A DNA stretch of 64,000 nucleotides from an uncultured Bacillota bacterium (GTDB taxonomy: Bacteria; Bacillota; Clostridia; Christensenellales; UBA1242). The position numbers and the translations under genes were made by a program. Below the pieces are notes generated by a model. The model had not been told where the DNA came from and did no database searches. It was given only the letters and a program-made list of their open reading frames with translations. Shown in pieces: positions 47,512 through 56,294 of this stretch. The number at the start of each line of letters is the position of its first letter. Position 1 is the first letter of the stretch. The stretch is from positions 62,001 to 126,000 of the forward strand of contig UQVQ01000004.1 in NCBI GenBank assembly GCA_900544595.1, in the 5' to 3' direction.

Positions 47512-49254
47512 ATGGAAAAAGAAGAAATGAATGACGAAATGATTGGCAGACACGGGCTTGCGCACGTTTTAGCAAAGGCTGTTTTAAAACTTTATCCAAA
47601 CGCAAAATTAACAATTGGGCCTGCAATTGCCGACGGGCTATATTATGATTTTGATGTTGACAATGCGTTCACTCCAGAAGACATGAAAAAAATTGAAAAG
47701 GAAATGACTTCAATAATTAACAAAGGCGAGGACTTTGTTAGAGAAGTTGTTCCAAAAGAAAAGGCTCTTGAACTTTTTAAAGGCAACCCATATAAAATTG
47801 AGCTTATTAACGAACTTCCAGAAAATGAACCAATTTCAATCTACTATCTTGGCGAAGATTTTGTTGATCTTTGCCGCGGTCCTCATGTTGAAAATACTCG
47901 CAAACTTCAAAACTATGGCTTTAAAGTTGCAAAAGTTAACGGTGCATATTGGCGCGGAAACGAAAAGAACAAAATGCTTCAAAGAATTTATGTTTACGCT
48001 TTCAAAGATAAAAAAGCATTAGCAGACTATTTGAATATGCTTGAAGAAGCAAAAAAACGCGACCACAGAAAAATTGGGCGAGAACAAGAACTGTTCTTCT
48101 TCGATGAAACTGCTCCTGGAATGGCATATTGGCTTCCACGCGGCTTCACAATGCTTAACACCTTAATTGAATATTGGCGCGGCGAACATAAAAAACGCGG
48201 CTATCAAGAATTTTCTGGCCCTCAACTTAACAGCAGTGCTCTTTGGAAAACTTCGGGACATTGGGACCACTATAAAGAAGATATGTTTGTTCTTGAAGAC
48301 AGCGACGGAAAAGAACAGGCGCTTAAACCAATGAATTGCCCAAATTCAATTAAAGTTTTCGACTCGAAAATGAGAAGTTATAAAGATCTTCCACTTCGTT
48401 TTAACGACGTTGATGTTATCCATAGAAATGAAAAATCTGGGCAACTTAACGGACTTTTCCGTGTTAGAATGTTCCGCCAAGACGATTCGCATAACTACGT
48501 AACCGAAGAACAAATTGGAAGCGAAATTAAAGCAATTTTGGAAATTGCAAACGAAATGTATGGAGTTTTTGGGCTTCCATATCAACTTACGCTTTCAACT
48601 CGCCCAGCCGATTTCATGGGAGAAATTGGAACATGGAACAAGGCGGAAGACGATCTTCGCAAAGTTTTGGACGAAATTTGCGGAAAAGGAAACTACCGCG
48701 TTAACGAAGGTGACGGCGCTTTCTATGGCCCAAAAATCGATATTAAAATGAAAGATTGCTTGGGAAGAGAATGGCAAATGGGAACAATTCAACTTGATTT
48801 CCAACTCCCAGGGCGATTTAATCTTTCCTACATCGACAAAAACGGTGATAAGAAAACCCCAATTATGATTCACCGTGCGATTTTAGGGTCTTTCGAACGT
48901 TTTATTGGAATTATAACAGAACATTTTGCCGGAGCATTCCCTCTTTGGCTTTCCCCAGTTCAAGTTCGCGTTATGAACATTTCCGACGCGTCGATTGAAT
49001 ATGCAAAAGAAGTTACAAAAGCGTTTGAAGAAAAAGGTGTTCGCGTTGAACTTGACGGCAGAAACGAAAAAATTGGATATAAAATTCGTGAAGCACAATT
49101 TTTGAAAGTTCCATATATGATTATTGTTGGAGATAACGAAGTTCAAACAAAAACAATTTCAATTCGTGGAAGAGGAAACGAAAATGCTTCGGGCTTGAAA
49201 CTTGAAGATTTCCTTGCAAGAGTTTTAAAAGAAATTGAAACAAAGAAAATTTAA
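47512..49254 (+). CDS. thrS: Threonyl-tRNA synthetase, no N-terminal TGS domain
   Basis: 580 residues, start after AGAGGA. The N-terminal TGS domain (about 60 residues) is absent: the protein begins directly in the N2 editing domain with HGLAHVLAKAVLKLYP and CRGPHVENTRKL. The class II catalytic core follows with GFTMLNTLIEYWRGEH, MNCPNSIKVF (Zn Cys), FRVRMFRQDDSH and GTIQLDFQLPGRF. The C-terminal anticodon domain contains NISDASIEYAKEV. No T-box leader is seen upstream, so regulation by uncharged tRNA through a T-box is unlikely. Confidence 0.95.
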   Translation: MEKEEMNDEMIGRHGLAHVLAKAVLKLYPNAKLTIGPAIADGLYYDFDVDNAFTPEDMKKIEKEMTSIINKGEDFVREVVPKEKALELFKGNPYKIELINELPENEPISIYYLGEDFVDLCRGPHVENTRKLQNYGFKVAKVNGAYWRGNEKNKMLQRIYVYAFKDKKALADYLNMLEEAKKRDHRKIGREQELFFFDETAPGMAYWLPRGFTMLNTLIEYWRGEHKKRGYQEFSGPQLNSSALWKTSGHWDHYKEDMFVLEDSDGKEQALKPMNCPNSIKVFDSKMRSYKDLPLRFNDVDVIHRNEKSGQLNGLFRVRMFRQDDSHNYVTEEQIGSEIKAILEIANEMYGVFGLPYQLTLSTRPADFMGEIGTWNKAEDDLRKVLDEICGKGNYRVNEGDGAFYGPKIDIKMKDCLGREWQMGTIQLDFQLPGRFNLSYIDKNGDKKTPIMIHRAILGSFERFIGIITEHFAGAFPLWLSPVQVRVMNISDASIEYAKEVTKAFEEKGVRVELDGRNEKIGYKIREAQFLKVPYMIIVGDNEVQTKTISIRGRGNENASGLKLEDFLARVLKEIETKKI

Positions 49255-49267
49255 ACCAAGAAACAAT

Positions 49268-49305
49268 TGAAAATCGCTTGCTTAATGGCTTGCGATTTTT
49301 TTTAT
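49268..49305 (+). terminator. thrS terminator
   Basis: AAATCGC near 49271 pairs with GCGATTT near 49292, extended by a further paired segment, then T-run. Confidence 0.8.
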
Positions 49306-49605
49306 ACTAAACTTAAAATGAGCACCAAAAAATTATAAGTTTTCTTTTTAAGTTTGACGGACAAAAAACATAAAGCGCGGTCTTTTAAACGGGAGAGGTT
49401 GGCAATAGAATTGGCATAACATTTTATGAATATTATTCATCCAAGATGTCGTGTTTAAGCACAAAACCTTAACTATATTTAGGTTTTAATTTTGTAAAAA
49501 ATGTTGTTCATTTTTAAGAAAAGGCAAAACCAAAAAGTTGTCAACATAAACGCCTTGCTTAAAACGCCCTAATATAGCAATATTTGAAAATTTGCCTTAA
49601 AAATA

Positions 49606-49720
49606 TGTGGAAATGTGGATAACTTATTCAATAATTGGCAAAATCCACCAAAAATGAATAAAAATTTATAATTATAAGCAGTTGTGAATAATTATTTATT
49701 TGTGGAAATGTGGATAACTT
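49606..49720. other. oriC: DnaA-box cluster with 20-bp direct repeat; candidate oriC
   Basis: The 20-mer TGTGGAAATGTGGATAACTT occurs at 49606-49625 and again at 49701-49720. Each copy contains a perfect DnaA box TGTGGATAA (49614-49622 and 49709-49717) and a near box TGTGGAAA 8 nt before it. TGTGAATAA at 49683-49691 is a one-mismatch box. All point the same way. The flanks are very AT-rich, as an unwinding element would be. The 587-bp gap to mrnC has no gene (49306-49600 holds only a weak AAAACCT/AGGTTTT hairpin at about 49465). It is the richest DnaA-box site in the window and more box-dense than the dnaA upstream region. Confidence 0.55.
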
Positions 49721-49806
49721 TTTGTGGGTTTCTGCATATCTTATGAGCGAAATTGCGTTGAAAATGACTAATTTGAAGCAAATAAAAGAAAGAATAATAA
49801 GACATT

Positions 49807-49834
49807 TTGTTTTTTTTAATCAAAAGGGTATAAT
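49807..49834 (+). promoter_or_regulatory. mrnC promoter, leaderless geometry
   Basis: TTGTTT (49807-49812), 16 nt, TATAAT (49829-49834), 7 nt, then ATG 49842. No Shine-Dalgarno site. Confidence 0.6.
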
Positions 49835-49841
49835 CAAGAAT

Positions 49842-50231
49842 ATGGAAGAAATTAAAAAGGAAAAAATTGTTGAACTTAACCCGCTTTCGCTTGCCTCGGT
49901 TGGCGATGCTTTCCACACTCTTTTTGTTCGCAAAAGCATTTTAAAGGCACGCGATTTGCCGGCGAATAAACTTCATCTTGAATCCTCAAAAATTTGCTGC
50001 GCAAAAACTCAAGCGAAGGCGTTTGATAAAATTTTTGATTCGTTAAATGAGGACGAAAAATCAATTGCGCTTCGCGCTAGGAACCATAGAAGTCACGCGG
50101 TTAAAAGTTCGTCGCAAATTGAGTATAAAAAGGCAACAGCATTTGAAGCGGTTTTGGGATATCTATTTTTAACCGGTCAAAATGAAAGAGCAAGCGAAAT
50201 TGCAAAAATTTCGATGGAGGAAAATTTATGA
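49842..50231 (+). CDS. mrnC: Mini-ribonuclease III
   Basis: 129 residues. RNase III-like fold without a dsRNA-binding domain: LNPLSLASVGDAFHTLFVR (catalytic Asp), RARNHRSHAVKSSSQ and FEAVLGYLFLTGQNERASEI (catalytic Glu). It matures 23S rRNA ends in Bacillus. The ATG 49842 is preferred: an upstream in-frame extension to 49710 would cover the DnaA boxes. Its end overlaps rlmB by 4 nt; the pair is a standard operon. Confidence 0.92.
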   Translation: MEEIKKEKIVELNPLSLASVGDAFHTLFVRKSILKARDLPANKLHLESSKICCAKTQAKAFDKIFDSLNEDEKSIALRARNHRSHAVKSSSQIEYKKATAFEAVLGYLFLTGQNERASEIAKISMEENL

Positions 50232-50962
50232 TTATATATGGAAAAATTGCAGTTTTGGAAGCGCTTAAAAGCGAAAAAACTTTTAACAGGCTTTTAATTG
50301 ACAAAAACCTGAAAGATAAAACAACGCAAGAGCTTATCGACCTTGCGCGTCAGCAAAATGTTAAAATTGATTTTTTGCCACGCGAGGCTCTTGAAAAAAA
50401 AGTTAAATCGCAGGCGGAAGGAAAAATCAATCACCAAGGAATTGTTGCGGAAGTTACGGAGTTTGAATATTCGTCAATTCAAGATATGATTGAACTAGCA
50501 AGGCAAAAAAATGAAGCGCCTTTTGTTGTTATTCTTGACGGCGTTGAGGATCCGCATAACCTAGGGGCAATAATTCGAACAGCAGAATGTGCTGGGGCGC
50601 ATGGCGTTATAATTCCAGAGCGTCGCGCGTGCTCGGTTAACGAAACAGTCCTTAAAACAAGCGCTGGGGCAGCATCAAATGTTTTAATTGCAAGAGTTAA
50701 CAACCTTTCAAACGCAATTGAAGAGTTAAAGGAAAATGGTGTTTGGGTTTATGCAGTTGAAGTTGGGGGCGAAAATTTGTTTAAGGCAAATTTGAAAGGC
50801 GCAATTGCTCTTGTTCTTGGAAGCGAGGGGAAAGGAGTTAGTCGCCTTGTTAAAGAAAATTGCGACGGAATTTTAACAATTCCGATGTTTGGAAAAATAA
50901 ACTCGCTTAATGTTTCTGTTGCTGCGGCAATTTCAATTTTTGAAGTTGTTAAACAAAAATAA
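50228..50962 (+). CDS. rlmB: 23S rRNA (guanosine-2'-O)-methyltransferase RlmB
   Basis: 244 residues, SpoU family. N-terminal substrate-binding domain (1-75, IIYGKIAVLEALKSEK, NHQGIVAEV). The SPOUT catalytic knot follows with LDGVEDPHNLGAIIRTAECAG, IPERRACSVNETVLKTSAGA, LVLGSEGKGVSRLV and IPMFGKINSLNVSVAAAI. It methylates a conserved G in 23S rRNA. GGAGGAAAA precedes the ATG. Co-transcribed with mrnC. Confidence 0.94.
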   Translation: MIIYGKIAVLEALKSEKTFNRLLIDKNLKDKTTQELIDLARQQNVKIDFLPREALEKKVKSQAEGKINHQGIVAEVTEFEYSSIQDMIELARQKNEAPFVVILDGVEDPHNLGAIIRTAECAGAHGVIIPERRACSVNETVLKTSAGAASNVLIARVNNLSNAIEELKENGVWVYAVEVGGENLFKANLKGAIALVLGSEGKGVSRLVKENCDGILTIPMFGKINSLNVSVAAAISIFEVVKQK

Positions 50963-51027
50963 TTTTAAATAATTATTTAAAATTTAATTAAAAACAATAA
51001 AAAAATCAAAAAATAGCGAAAAAAATA

Positions 51028-51056
51028 AAAAAATAGCATTTTTTGCTATTTTTTTT
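51028..51056. terminator. Bidirectional terminator between rlmB and mnmA
   Basis: AAATAGC (51031-51037) pairs with GCTATTT (51045-51051) within A- and T-runs. The sequence from 50963 to here is nearly all A/T. Confidence 0.75.
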
Positions 51057-51076
51057 GATTAAAATACATTTTTTGG

Positions 51077-52162
51077 TTAATTTAATTTGAAATAGCTTTC
51101 AATAATTCCTCCGCCAAGGCATCGTTCGTTTTCGTCGTAAAGAACAACAAATTGTCCTGGGGTTATTGCGCGTTGTTTTTCGTCGAAATCAACTTTAATT
51201 CTTTTCCCCTCAAGAACTTCAACGCTAACGCCTTGGTCTGGTTGGCGATATCTAAATTTTGCAAAACATTTAAAGTTTTTTTCTTTTGGAACTTCTGGAA
51301 TCCAATTGAATTCTTTTGCGTAAAGACCATTTGAAAAAAGCAAATCGTCTTCGCCTTGCGAAACAATTAGAACATTGTTTTTAAGGTCCTTATCTAAAAC
51401 AAACCAGCGCTCGCCATTTCCGCCTTTCTTCCCGCCAATATTAAGTCCGCGTCTTTGACCAAGCGTGTAAAACATAAGTCCTTCATGAGTTCCAACAACC
51501 TCGCCGTCGGTTGTTTTAATTTGACCTGGTTTTGCAGGCAAAAAGTTCTTCAAAAAGTTTCTAAAATTCCTTTCGCCAATGAAACAAACACCCGTTGAAT
51601 CCTTCTTTTTTGCGTTGGAAAGTTCAAGTTTTTCCGCAATTTTGCGAACTTCCGGCTTTTCAATTTCGGCAAGAGGAAAGATAACGCTTCCAAGTTGTTC
51701 TTGGGAAAGTTGATTTAAAAAGTAGGATTGGTCTTTGTTTTTGTCCTTTGCTTTGTAAAGATAAAATTTGCCATCTTTTTCAACAACTTTTGCATAGTGG
51801 CCTGTTGCAATTTTGTCTGCGCCAATTTTTTTTGCGAATTCCAAAAAAGGCCCAAATTTGATTTCACGATTGCAAAGAACATCTGGGTTAGGCGTTCTCC
51901 CTTCGGAATATTCTTTAAGAAAATATTCAAAAACCCTGTCGTAATATTCTTTTGCATAGTTAACGGTGTAGTATGGAATTCCAATTGTTTGAGAAACTCG
52001 TTTAACATCTTCATAGTCGGCTTCGCTTGTGCAAACTCCGTCGTCTTGTTCTTCCCAGTTAACCATAAAAACAGCAACAACATTTTTGCCTTGCTCTTTC
52101 AAAAGATATGCGCTTACGGCAGAGTCAACACCGCCGCTCATTCCAACAACAACAGTTTCCAT
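51077..52162 (-). CDS. mnmA: tRNA-specific 2-thiouridylase MnmA
   Basis: 361 residues. PP-loop GMSGGVDSAVSAYLL at the start. The two catalytic Cys are in NPDVLCNREIKF (about 101) and STGVCFIGERNF (about 195). GQRRGLNIGG and the C-terminal beta domain (TPGQFVVLYDENERCLGGGII) complete the family pattern. It makes 2-thiouridine at the wobble position of Lys/Glu/Gln tRNAs. AGGTG precedes the ATG. Ends near the terminator shared with rlmB. Confidence 0.95.
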   Translation of the reverse strand: METVVVGMSGGVDSAVSAYLLKEQGKNVVAVFMVNWEEQDDGVCTSEADYEDVKRVSQTIGIPYYTVNYAKEYYDRVFEYFLKEYSEGRTPNPDVLCNREIKFGPFLEFAKKIGADKIATGHYAKVVEKDGKFYLYKAKDKNKDQSYFLNQLSQEQLGSVIFPLAEIEKPEVRKIAEKLELSNAKKKDSTGVCFIGERNFRNFLKNFLPAKPGQIKTTDGEVVGTHEGLMFYTLGQRRGLNIGGKKGGNGERWFVLDKDLKNNVLIVSQGEDDLLFSNGLYAKEFNWIPEVPKEKNFKCFAKFRYRQPDQGVSVEVLEGKRIKVDFDEKQRAITPGQFVVLYDENERCLGGGIIESYFKLN

Positions 52163-52177
52163 GTTTTTATTTCACCT

Positions 52178-52807
52178 TTAATTTTTTTCTTCTGTATTAT
52201 TATTTTCAATAATAATTTCATTATTTAATTGATTTTCTTGATTTTTTTCGCTATTTTTTGCTTTATTTTTAATTTTTTTGTCTTTTTTCTTTAATTTTTT
52301 CTCTTTATTTTCAACGATTGTTTCTTTAAGTTTTAATAAATTTTCGTCAATTGCAACCGGGATTTTATATTTTTCAAAAAATATTGCAAAAAAATCGGAC
52401 ACCCAAAATATTAAAACGCATGAACCGGGAATTATAACAAGAAGATATAAATATGTCCAAACATTTGTTCCATAAAGAGTGTCTGTTAAAATAACCATAA
52501 CAAGCGAGAGAATAAGCCCGAAAAGCGAAACTGCGCCCTTAAAGAATCTCCCAAGATAAAAATTGTGCGCACCTGTGAAACCTAAAAAACCGCAAAGCAA
52601 AAGAGCGGTTGTTTTTTTTGCGTCGTATGGCCAATCGTTTGTTCGAATTGTGTCTCGTCTGTTGCCCTTAAGAATAAGCTTTTTAGCAGTTTTGTTTGAA
52701 GTGTAGTTAAGACGTTCAAAAATTAAACCGCATTCATGGCACGATTTTTCGTGGGAAAAACATTTTTCGCCGCATCTTGGGCATTTTCTATACATTGAAT
52801 TTTTCAC
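52178..52807 (-). CDS. TM2-domain membrane protein with N-terminal zinc ribbon
   Basis: 209 residues from GTG 52807 (ATG 52795 is possible). A zinc ribbon CPRCGEKCFSHEKSCHECG starts at about residue 9. A TM2-type domain (about 65-145) follows: TTALLLCGFLGFTGAHNFYLG, then GRFFKGAVSLFGLILS. The C-terminal 60 residues are charged and Lys/Asn-rich (EKKLKKKDKKIKNKAKN). The gene has a TTGACA promoter with the -10 at the start, so it may be leaderless. Function unknown. Downstream mnmA is 15 nt away and may share the transcript. Confidence 0.72.
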   Translation of the reverse strand: MKNSMYRKCPRCGEKCFSHEKSCHECGLIFERLNYTSNKTAKKLILKGNRRDTIRTNDWPYDAKKTTALLLCGFLGFTGAHNFYLGRFFKGAVSLFGLILSLVMVILTDTLYGTNVWTYLYLLVIIPGSCVLIFWVSDFFAIFFEKYKIPVAIDENLLKLKETIVENKEKKLKKKDKKIKNKAKNSEKNQENQLNNEIIIENNNTEEKN

Positions 52808-52813
52808 GCTTTA

Positions 52814-52842
52814 AGTTTAAAACATAGAGCGTTAAATGTCAA
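52814..52842 (-). promoter_or_regulatory. Promoter of the TM2 protein gene, leaderless geometry
   Basis: On the minus strand TTGACA (52837-52842), 17 nt, TAAACT (52814-52819), then 6 nt to GTG 52807. No Shine-Dalgarno site. Confidence 0.65.
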
Positions 52843-52843
52843 A

Positions 52844-53578
52844 CTAATTTATTTCAAAGATATCGACAATTTTCGATTCAAAGAAACTTGCGCCAAAAAC
52901 TTTTGCTTCGTTTTTAAAGAACAGAACGACGCTTGGATTTGAATAGTAATTAACAATTTTGCAGTCGTCGAATTTTCCAAAATACTGCTCAATTGTTTCT
53001 TTGCTTAAAGTTTCGGAAAGCTTTGGCGAAAGTAAATTTTTTGCATAGTCAAAATCATTTGCCGCAATTGATTCAAAAAAATCGAGAAGAAAAAGTTCGG
53101 TTTGAAGTTCGCGTTTTTCCTTGTTAAGATAGACATAATATTCTTCGGTTTGACAAAGACAATCTTCTCCTGGGGCAAAAATTTCAACTTTTGCGCGCCC
53201 TGCCATGTCTTGCATGAAACAAAGACGTTTAATTTTTCCGCTTTCAACTTCAATTTTGTTTCCCTCGAACTCATTTGACGAAGCAGAAAGCGGAAATAAC
53301 TTTAAAATATAATTTTCTTCGGGAAGAGAAAAAAGTTTTGCAAATTTGCTTTCAAGTTTAAGTTTTTCGTTTGCGCTGGAAAATTTAAGAGAGTATGGCA
53401 AAAATTTTTTAGTGTTTTGCGGATAGACGTTTATTTTTAAATCATTTAAATCTTTTATTTCAAGATTTAGCTCGTCGCTAAGAATTTCTTGCGAGCAACA
53501 TGAAAAAATTTCTTTTTCGGAGCTAAAAAATTTAAGGGCAACAGGAAAATCTTTTAAAATATGCAATATGCAGTTCAT
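52844..53578 (-). CDS. Hypothetical protein, 244 aa
   Basis: ATG 53578 has no ribosome site; TAAACT ends 6 nt before it but no clear -35 is seen. The soluble product mixes strands and helices: LKFFSSEKEIFSCCSQEIL near the start, IFAPGEDCLCQTEEYYVYL in the middle, and a helical part (LLDFFESIAANDFDYAKNLL) that recalls a small NTF2-like/DUF-type domain. No known motif, signal peptide or membrane segment. Divergent from the Myb-like gene. Confidence 0.6.
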   Translation of the reverse strand: MNCILHILKDFPVALKFFSSEKEIFSCCSQEILSDELNLEIKDLNDLKINVYPQNTKKFLPYSLKFSSANEKLKLESKFAKLFSLPEENYILKLFPLSASSNEFEGNKIEVESGKIKRLCFMQDMAGRAKVEIFAPGEDCLCQTEEYYVYLNKEKRELQTELFLLDFFESIAANDFDYAKNLLSPKLSETLSKETIEQYFGKFDDCKIVNYYSNPSVVLFFKNEAKVFGASFFESKIVDIFEIN

Positions 53579-53662
53579 ACCATAAGTTTATTCAATAAAA
53601 ATTTAAAAATGTTTATTTTTCTTTTTTAGTGTTAATAATTCAACTATTGAAAAGGAGAAAAA

Positions 53663-54526
53663 ATGAAAAAATATTCAAAATGGGACGACGCGCAAATTAA
53701 AAAACTTTTTTCAGTTGTTGAAAAAACAAAAAATGAAAACAAAAGTTTGCTTGAAGCTTTCAAAATTTTTGCTAAAAAAACCGGAAGAAAACCCAATAGT
53801 GTTAGAAATTTCTACTATCAGGAAGTTGATAATCTTAAAAACAACGTCGGCAGAGCCGAGGAGCTTGAAATTTGCGCCAACAGTTATAACGTTAATGCTG
53901 CAAAAAAGTTTTCCAATGACGAAACAAAAAAACTTATTAAAGAAATTTTGCGTCAAAAATGCCTTGGAAACTCGGTTAGAAAAGCGTGCCTAAACCTGGC
54001 AAATGGCGACGCGGGAAAAATGATTAGATATCAAAATAAATTTCGAAGTGTTCTTTGCGGGAATAAAAGTTTATATTCCGAATGTTTGGAAGAGCTTCGA
54101 AAAGAAGGTCTTGGCGAAAAAGAAATTAAAAGAAATAATGTTGTTTTTATGAAAAAACAAGAAGAGAAGAAGCTTTCCGATGACGACATTAACAGCCTTT
54201 TTCTTGGACTTATTCGCCTTGTTAAAAGAAGCGCTGCGCAAACGGCTGCAAAGGAATTTGAAAACGAAAGCGAATTTGCCTCAAATGCTCTTCGAAATGC
54301 ACTTTCAAAGCTTGCTCTTGCAAATCAAAAAATTGAAACGCTTTCCTGCGAACTTGAAAAGGTTAAGGGGCGCTCTTCTCGTCTTGAAGAGGAAAACATT
54401 AAACTAAAAACAAAAATCGCTCATTATTTGAGCGATCGAGTTGTTCAATCAAACAAAAGCAAATCTCTTGCAAAATATTTACGAGAAATGAAGCAAAATG
54501 GAGCAGAAATTAAAACTAAAATCTAA
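53663..54526 (+). CDS. Myb/SANT-like DNA-binding regulator with coiled coil (RsfA-type)
   Basis: 287 residues, start after AAAAGGAG. Two Myb/SANT-like helix bundles: KYSKWDDAQIKKLFSVVEK with KKTGRKPNSVRNFYYQEV (about 2-57), and FSNDETKKLIKEILRQKC with KACLNLA (about 82-125). The C-terminal part (about 200-260) is a coiled coil (LANQKIETLSCELEKVKG). This resembles RsfA/YlbO-type regulators of spore formation in Bacillus, which pair a Myb-like domain and a coiled coil. A role in forespore or mother-cell gene control is a guess. The 3' end overlaps degV by 4 nt. Confidence 0.65.
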   Translation: MKKYSKWDDAQIKKLFSVVEKTKNENKSLLEAFKIFAKKTGRKPNSVRNFYYQEVDNLKNNVGRAEELEICANSYNVNAAKKFSNDETKKLIKEILRQKCLGNSVRKACLNLANGDAGKMIRYQNKFRSVLCGNKSLYSECLEELRKEGLGEKEIKRNNVVFMKKQEEKKLSDDDINSLFLGLIRLVKRSAAQTAAKEFENESEFASNALRNALSKLALANQKIETLSCELEKVKGRSSRLEEENIKLKTKIAHYLSDRVVQSNKSKSLAKYLREMKQNGAEIKTKI

Positions 54527-55383
54527 ACTTCATTTTCGCAAAGGAAAAGAACTCCAAGACAGTTTTTTCCGCAGTGGCTTGCAATTGTTGAGCCTGCAAA
54601 ATTAGTTATGATTTCTTTAAACCCGCGGTCTTGAAGTTTTTTAATTAAAACTTCGTTAACTGTGGCGTTTTCTGTTGTGTAGGTTATATAAACTCTTGTT
54701 AGGTTTGGAGAAGGGTAGTCTTTCAAAAGATCATCGGTGTATTTGCTTAAAACATTTTCATATTTTCCCATATACTTTTTGTCAACGCCCATTTTCCCAT
54801 TTGCAAGTTTAATTTTTGGTTTAATCGATAAAAGATTTGCACCAAAAACAGCAAGCGCCGAGCATCTTCCGCCTTTATATAAATATCTTAAATCGTTTAA
54901 GATAAACGATGCTTGAACTTTTGAAACTTCCTCGCGTGTTTGTTTAACAACTTCTTCAAAGCTTAAACCCGCGTCAATTTTATCGGCGGCAGAAAGACAA
55001 AGAAGCCCACATCCGCTTGAAAGAGAAAGAGAGTTAATAACCTCAATTTTTCCGTTTCCAATTTCCTCGGCAGCAAGTTTTGCGTTTGAATAGGACGACG
55101 AAAGTTCGCTTGAAAGAGAAATGTGAACAACATATTCCGCGTCATATTTTGTCATTGCTTCTTGGAAGAAATCTTTATAGAATTCAATGCTTCTTGCGGC
55201 GGTTTTTGGCAAAATTCCAGTTTTGTCAACATAACTGAAAATATCCTCGTTTGTTATGTTTTGCCCGTCGATATATTCATCATCTCCGAGATTAACAAGA
55301 AGAGGGGAAACGGAAATTTTTCTCTTTTCCAAAAGTTCTTTCGATATGTCCGATGTGCTGTCGGTTGTTACAATTATTTTCAT
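54523..55383 (-). CDS. DegV family fatty-acid-binding protein
   Basis: 286 residues. DegV markers: IVTTDSTSDISKELLEKR at the start, FSYVDKTGILPKTAARS, VHISLSSELSSSYSNA (acyl carboxylate-binding Ser) and DLRYLYKGGRCS. DegV/FakB proteins bind fatty acids and present them to FakA kinase; no fakA is nearby. GGAG precedes the ATG. Its 3' end overlaps the Myb-like gene by 4 nt, so the two transcripts converge without an intervening terminator. lepB is 9 nt upstream and probably co-transcribed. Confidence 0.92.
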   Translation of the reverse strand: MKIIVTTDSTSDISKELLEKRKISVSPLLVNLGDDEYIDGQNITNEDIFSYVDKTGILPKTAARSIEFYKDFFQEAMTKYDAEYVVHISLSSELSSSYSNAKLAAEEIGNGKIEVINSLSLSSGCGLLCLSAADKIDAGLSFEEVVKQTREEVSKVQASFILNDLRYLYKGGRCSALAVFGANLLSIKPKIKLANGKMGVDKKYMGKYENVLSKYTDDLLKDYPSPNLTRVYITYTTENATVNEVLIKKLQDRGFKEIITNFAGSTIASHCGKNCLGVLFLCENEV

Positions 55384-55392
55384 TTTTTTCTC

Positions 55393-56157
55393 CTAACCAA
55401 AAATTTTGTGCCAGAAATATAAGAATATATAACTGAAATGATCTTTACTTTCATAGGCAATTATGTCAACGCGTCCAACGTAATTTTCCTTGCTTTGAGC
55501 GCCATAAGTTGAGCAATCTAAACTGAAATGACGATTGTCGCCAAGATAGAAAAGTTCGTTTTCGTCAACACTTAAAAACCAAACATTTCCAAAACTTGTT
55601 TCAATTTCTTGGAATTTCTCCTCGTTATCCCTGCGATATTCGTTCATATAGCAAAATGAGAAATACATATCGGTTCCTTCTGCAAGATAAGGCTCGTCTA
55701 AAACCTCAACAACGTTTGTTCCTTTCTTAATTAAGAAAACCTTGTAGGTTCGATAGGCAGGGCTGGATTCACTTGTTACGGCACCGATTCCAACTTTGTC
55801 GCCCCCTTTTGCAATAAGGCGCTTAATAACATATCGGTTTTTTAAACTTGCATTCGGGTTAACCATAACAATTATATCACTGTAGTCGGCTTCGGCAAAA
55901 CGATTGATGTAAACCGAGTCTTTTGGAGCGCTTTCAATTTCTTCGCCAAGGTCGTCATATTTTTGGACATTAAGAGTTGGAAGCATTGACTTCCCGTCAA
56001 CAGGCGTGCAGGTGTAGATAAAAGAGAAAACAGCAACAAAGGCGCAACATATAATGAAAGTTATGAAAACAGATTTGAACAGAAGAACTGCCCAAAGAGG
56101 AAACTTTTCTTTGTATATGTTAACCTTTTTTATGTAGTTTATTTTTTGCTGTTTCAT
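55393..56157 (-). CDS. lepB: Signal peptidase I
   Basis: 254 residues. One N-terminal membrane helix (about 22-46), then the catalytic Ser in GKSMLPTL (about 74-81), the catalytic Lys in RYVIKRLIAKGGDKV (about 120) and the box E motif YLGDNRHFSLDCSTYG near 222. It cleaves signal peptides of exported proteins, several of which occur here. A long connecting loop (PAYRTYKVFLIKKG) is larger than in SipS. AAAGG lies upstream, with TATACT as a possible -10. Confidence 0.93.
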   Translation of the reverse strand: MKQQKINYIKKVNIYKEKFPLWAVLLFKSVFITFIICCAFVAVFSFIYTCTPVDGKSMLPTLNVQKYDDLGEEIESAPKDSVYINRFAEADYSDIIVMVNPNASLKNRYVIKRLIAKGGDKVGIGAVTSESSPAYRTYKVFLIKKGTNVVEVLDEPYLAEGTDMYFSFCYMNEYRRDNEEKFQEIETSFGNVWFLSVDENELFYLGDNRHFSLDCSTYGAQSKENYVGRVDIIAYESKDHFSYIFLYFWHKIFG

Positions 56158-56254
56158 TGTTTGCCTTTATTAAGATAGTATAGCCGCGAAAGGCATAAAA
56201 GTCAAATTAAATAAAAACTAAGAATGACGAAAAGATGTGTTCGACATAATATAT

Positions 56255-56286
56255 AAAAAAGCGACAGTAATCTGCCGCTTTTTAAG
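56255..56286 (-). terminator. Terminator of the DUF2188 gene
   Basis: AAAAAGCG-CAG and CTG-CGCTTTTT (56255-56284) pair with single mismatches. On the minus strand it follows the stop at 56295. Confidence 0.75.
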
Positions 56287-56294
56287 TTTGTCGA

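Noticed and set aside
49710..49841. Upstream start for mini-RNase III at 49710
   Set aside because: It would cover the second DnaA repeat, adds residues not seen in the family, and lies upstream of the TATAAT at 49829.
53579..53592. Leaderless promoter for the 244-aa hypothetical gene
   Set aside because: TAAACT does end 6 nt before ATG 53578, but no -35 is found at the right distance, so it was left out of the leaderless set.
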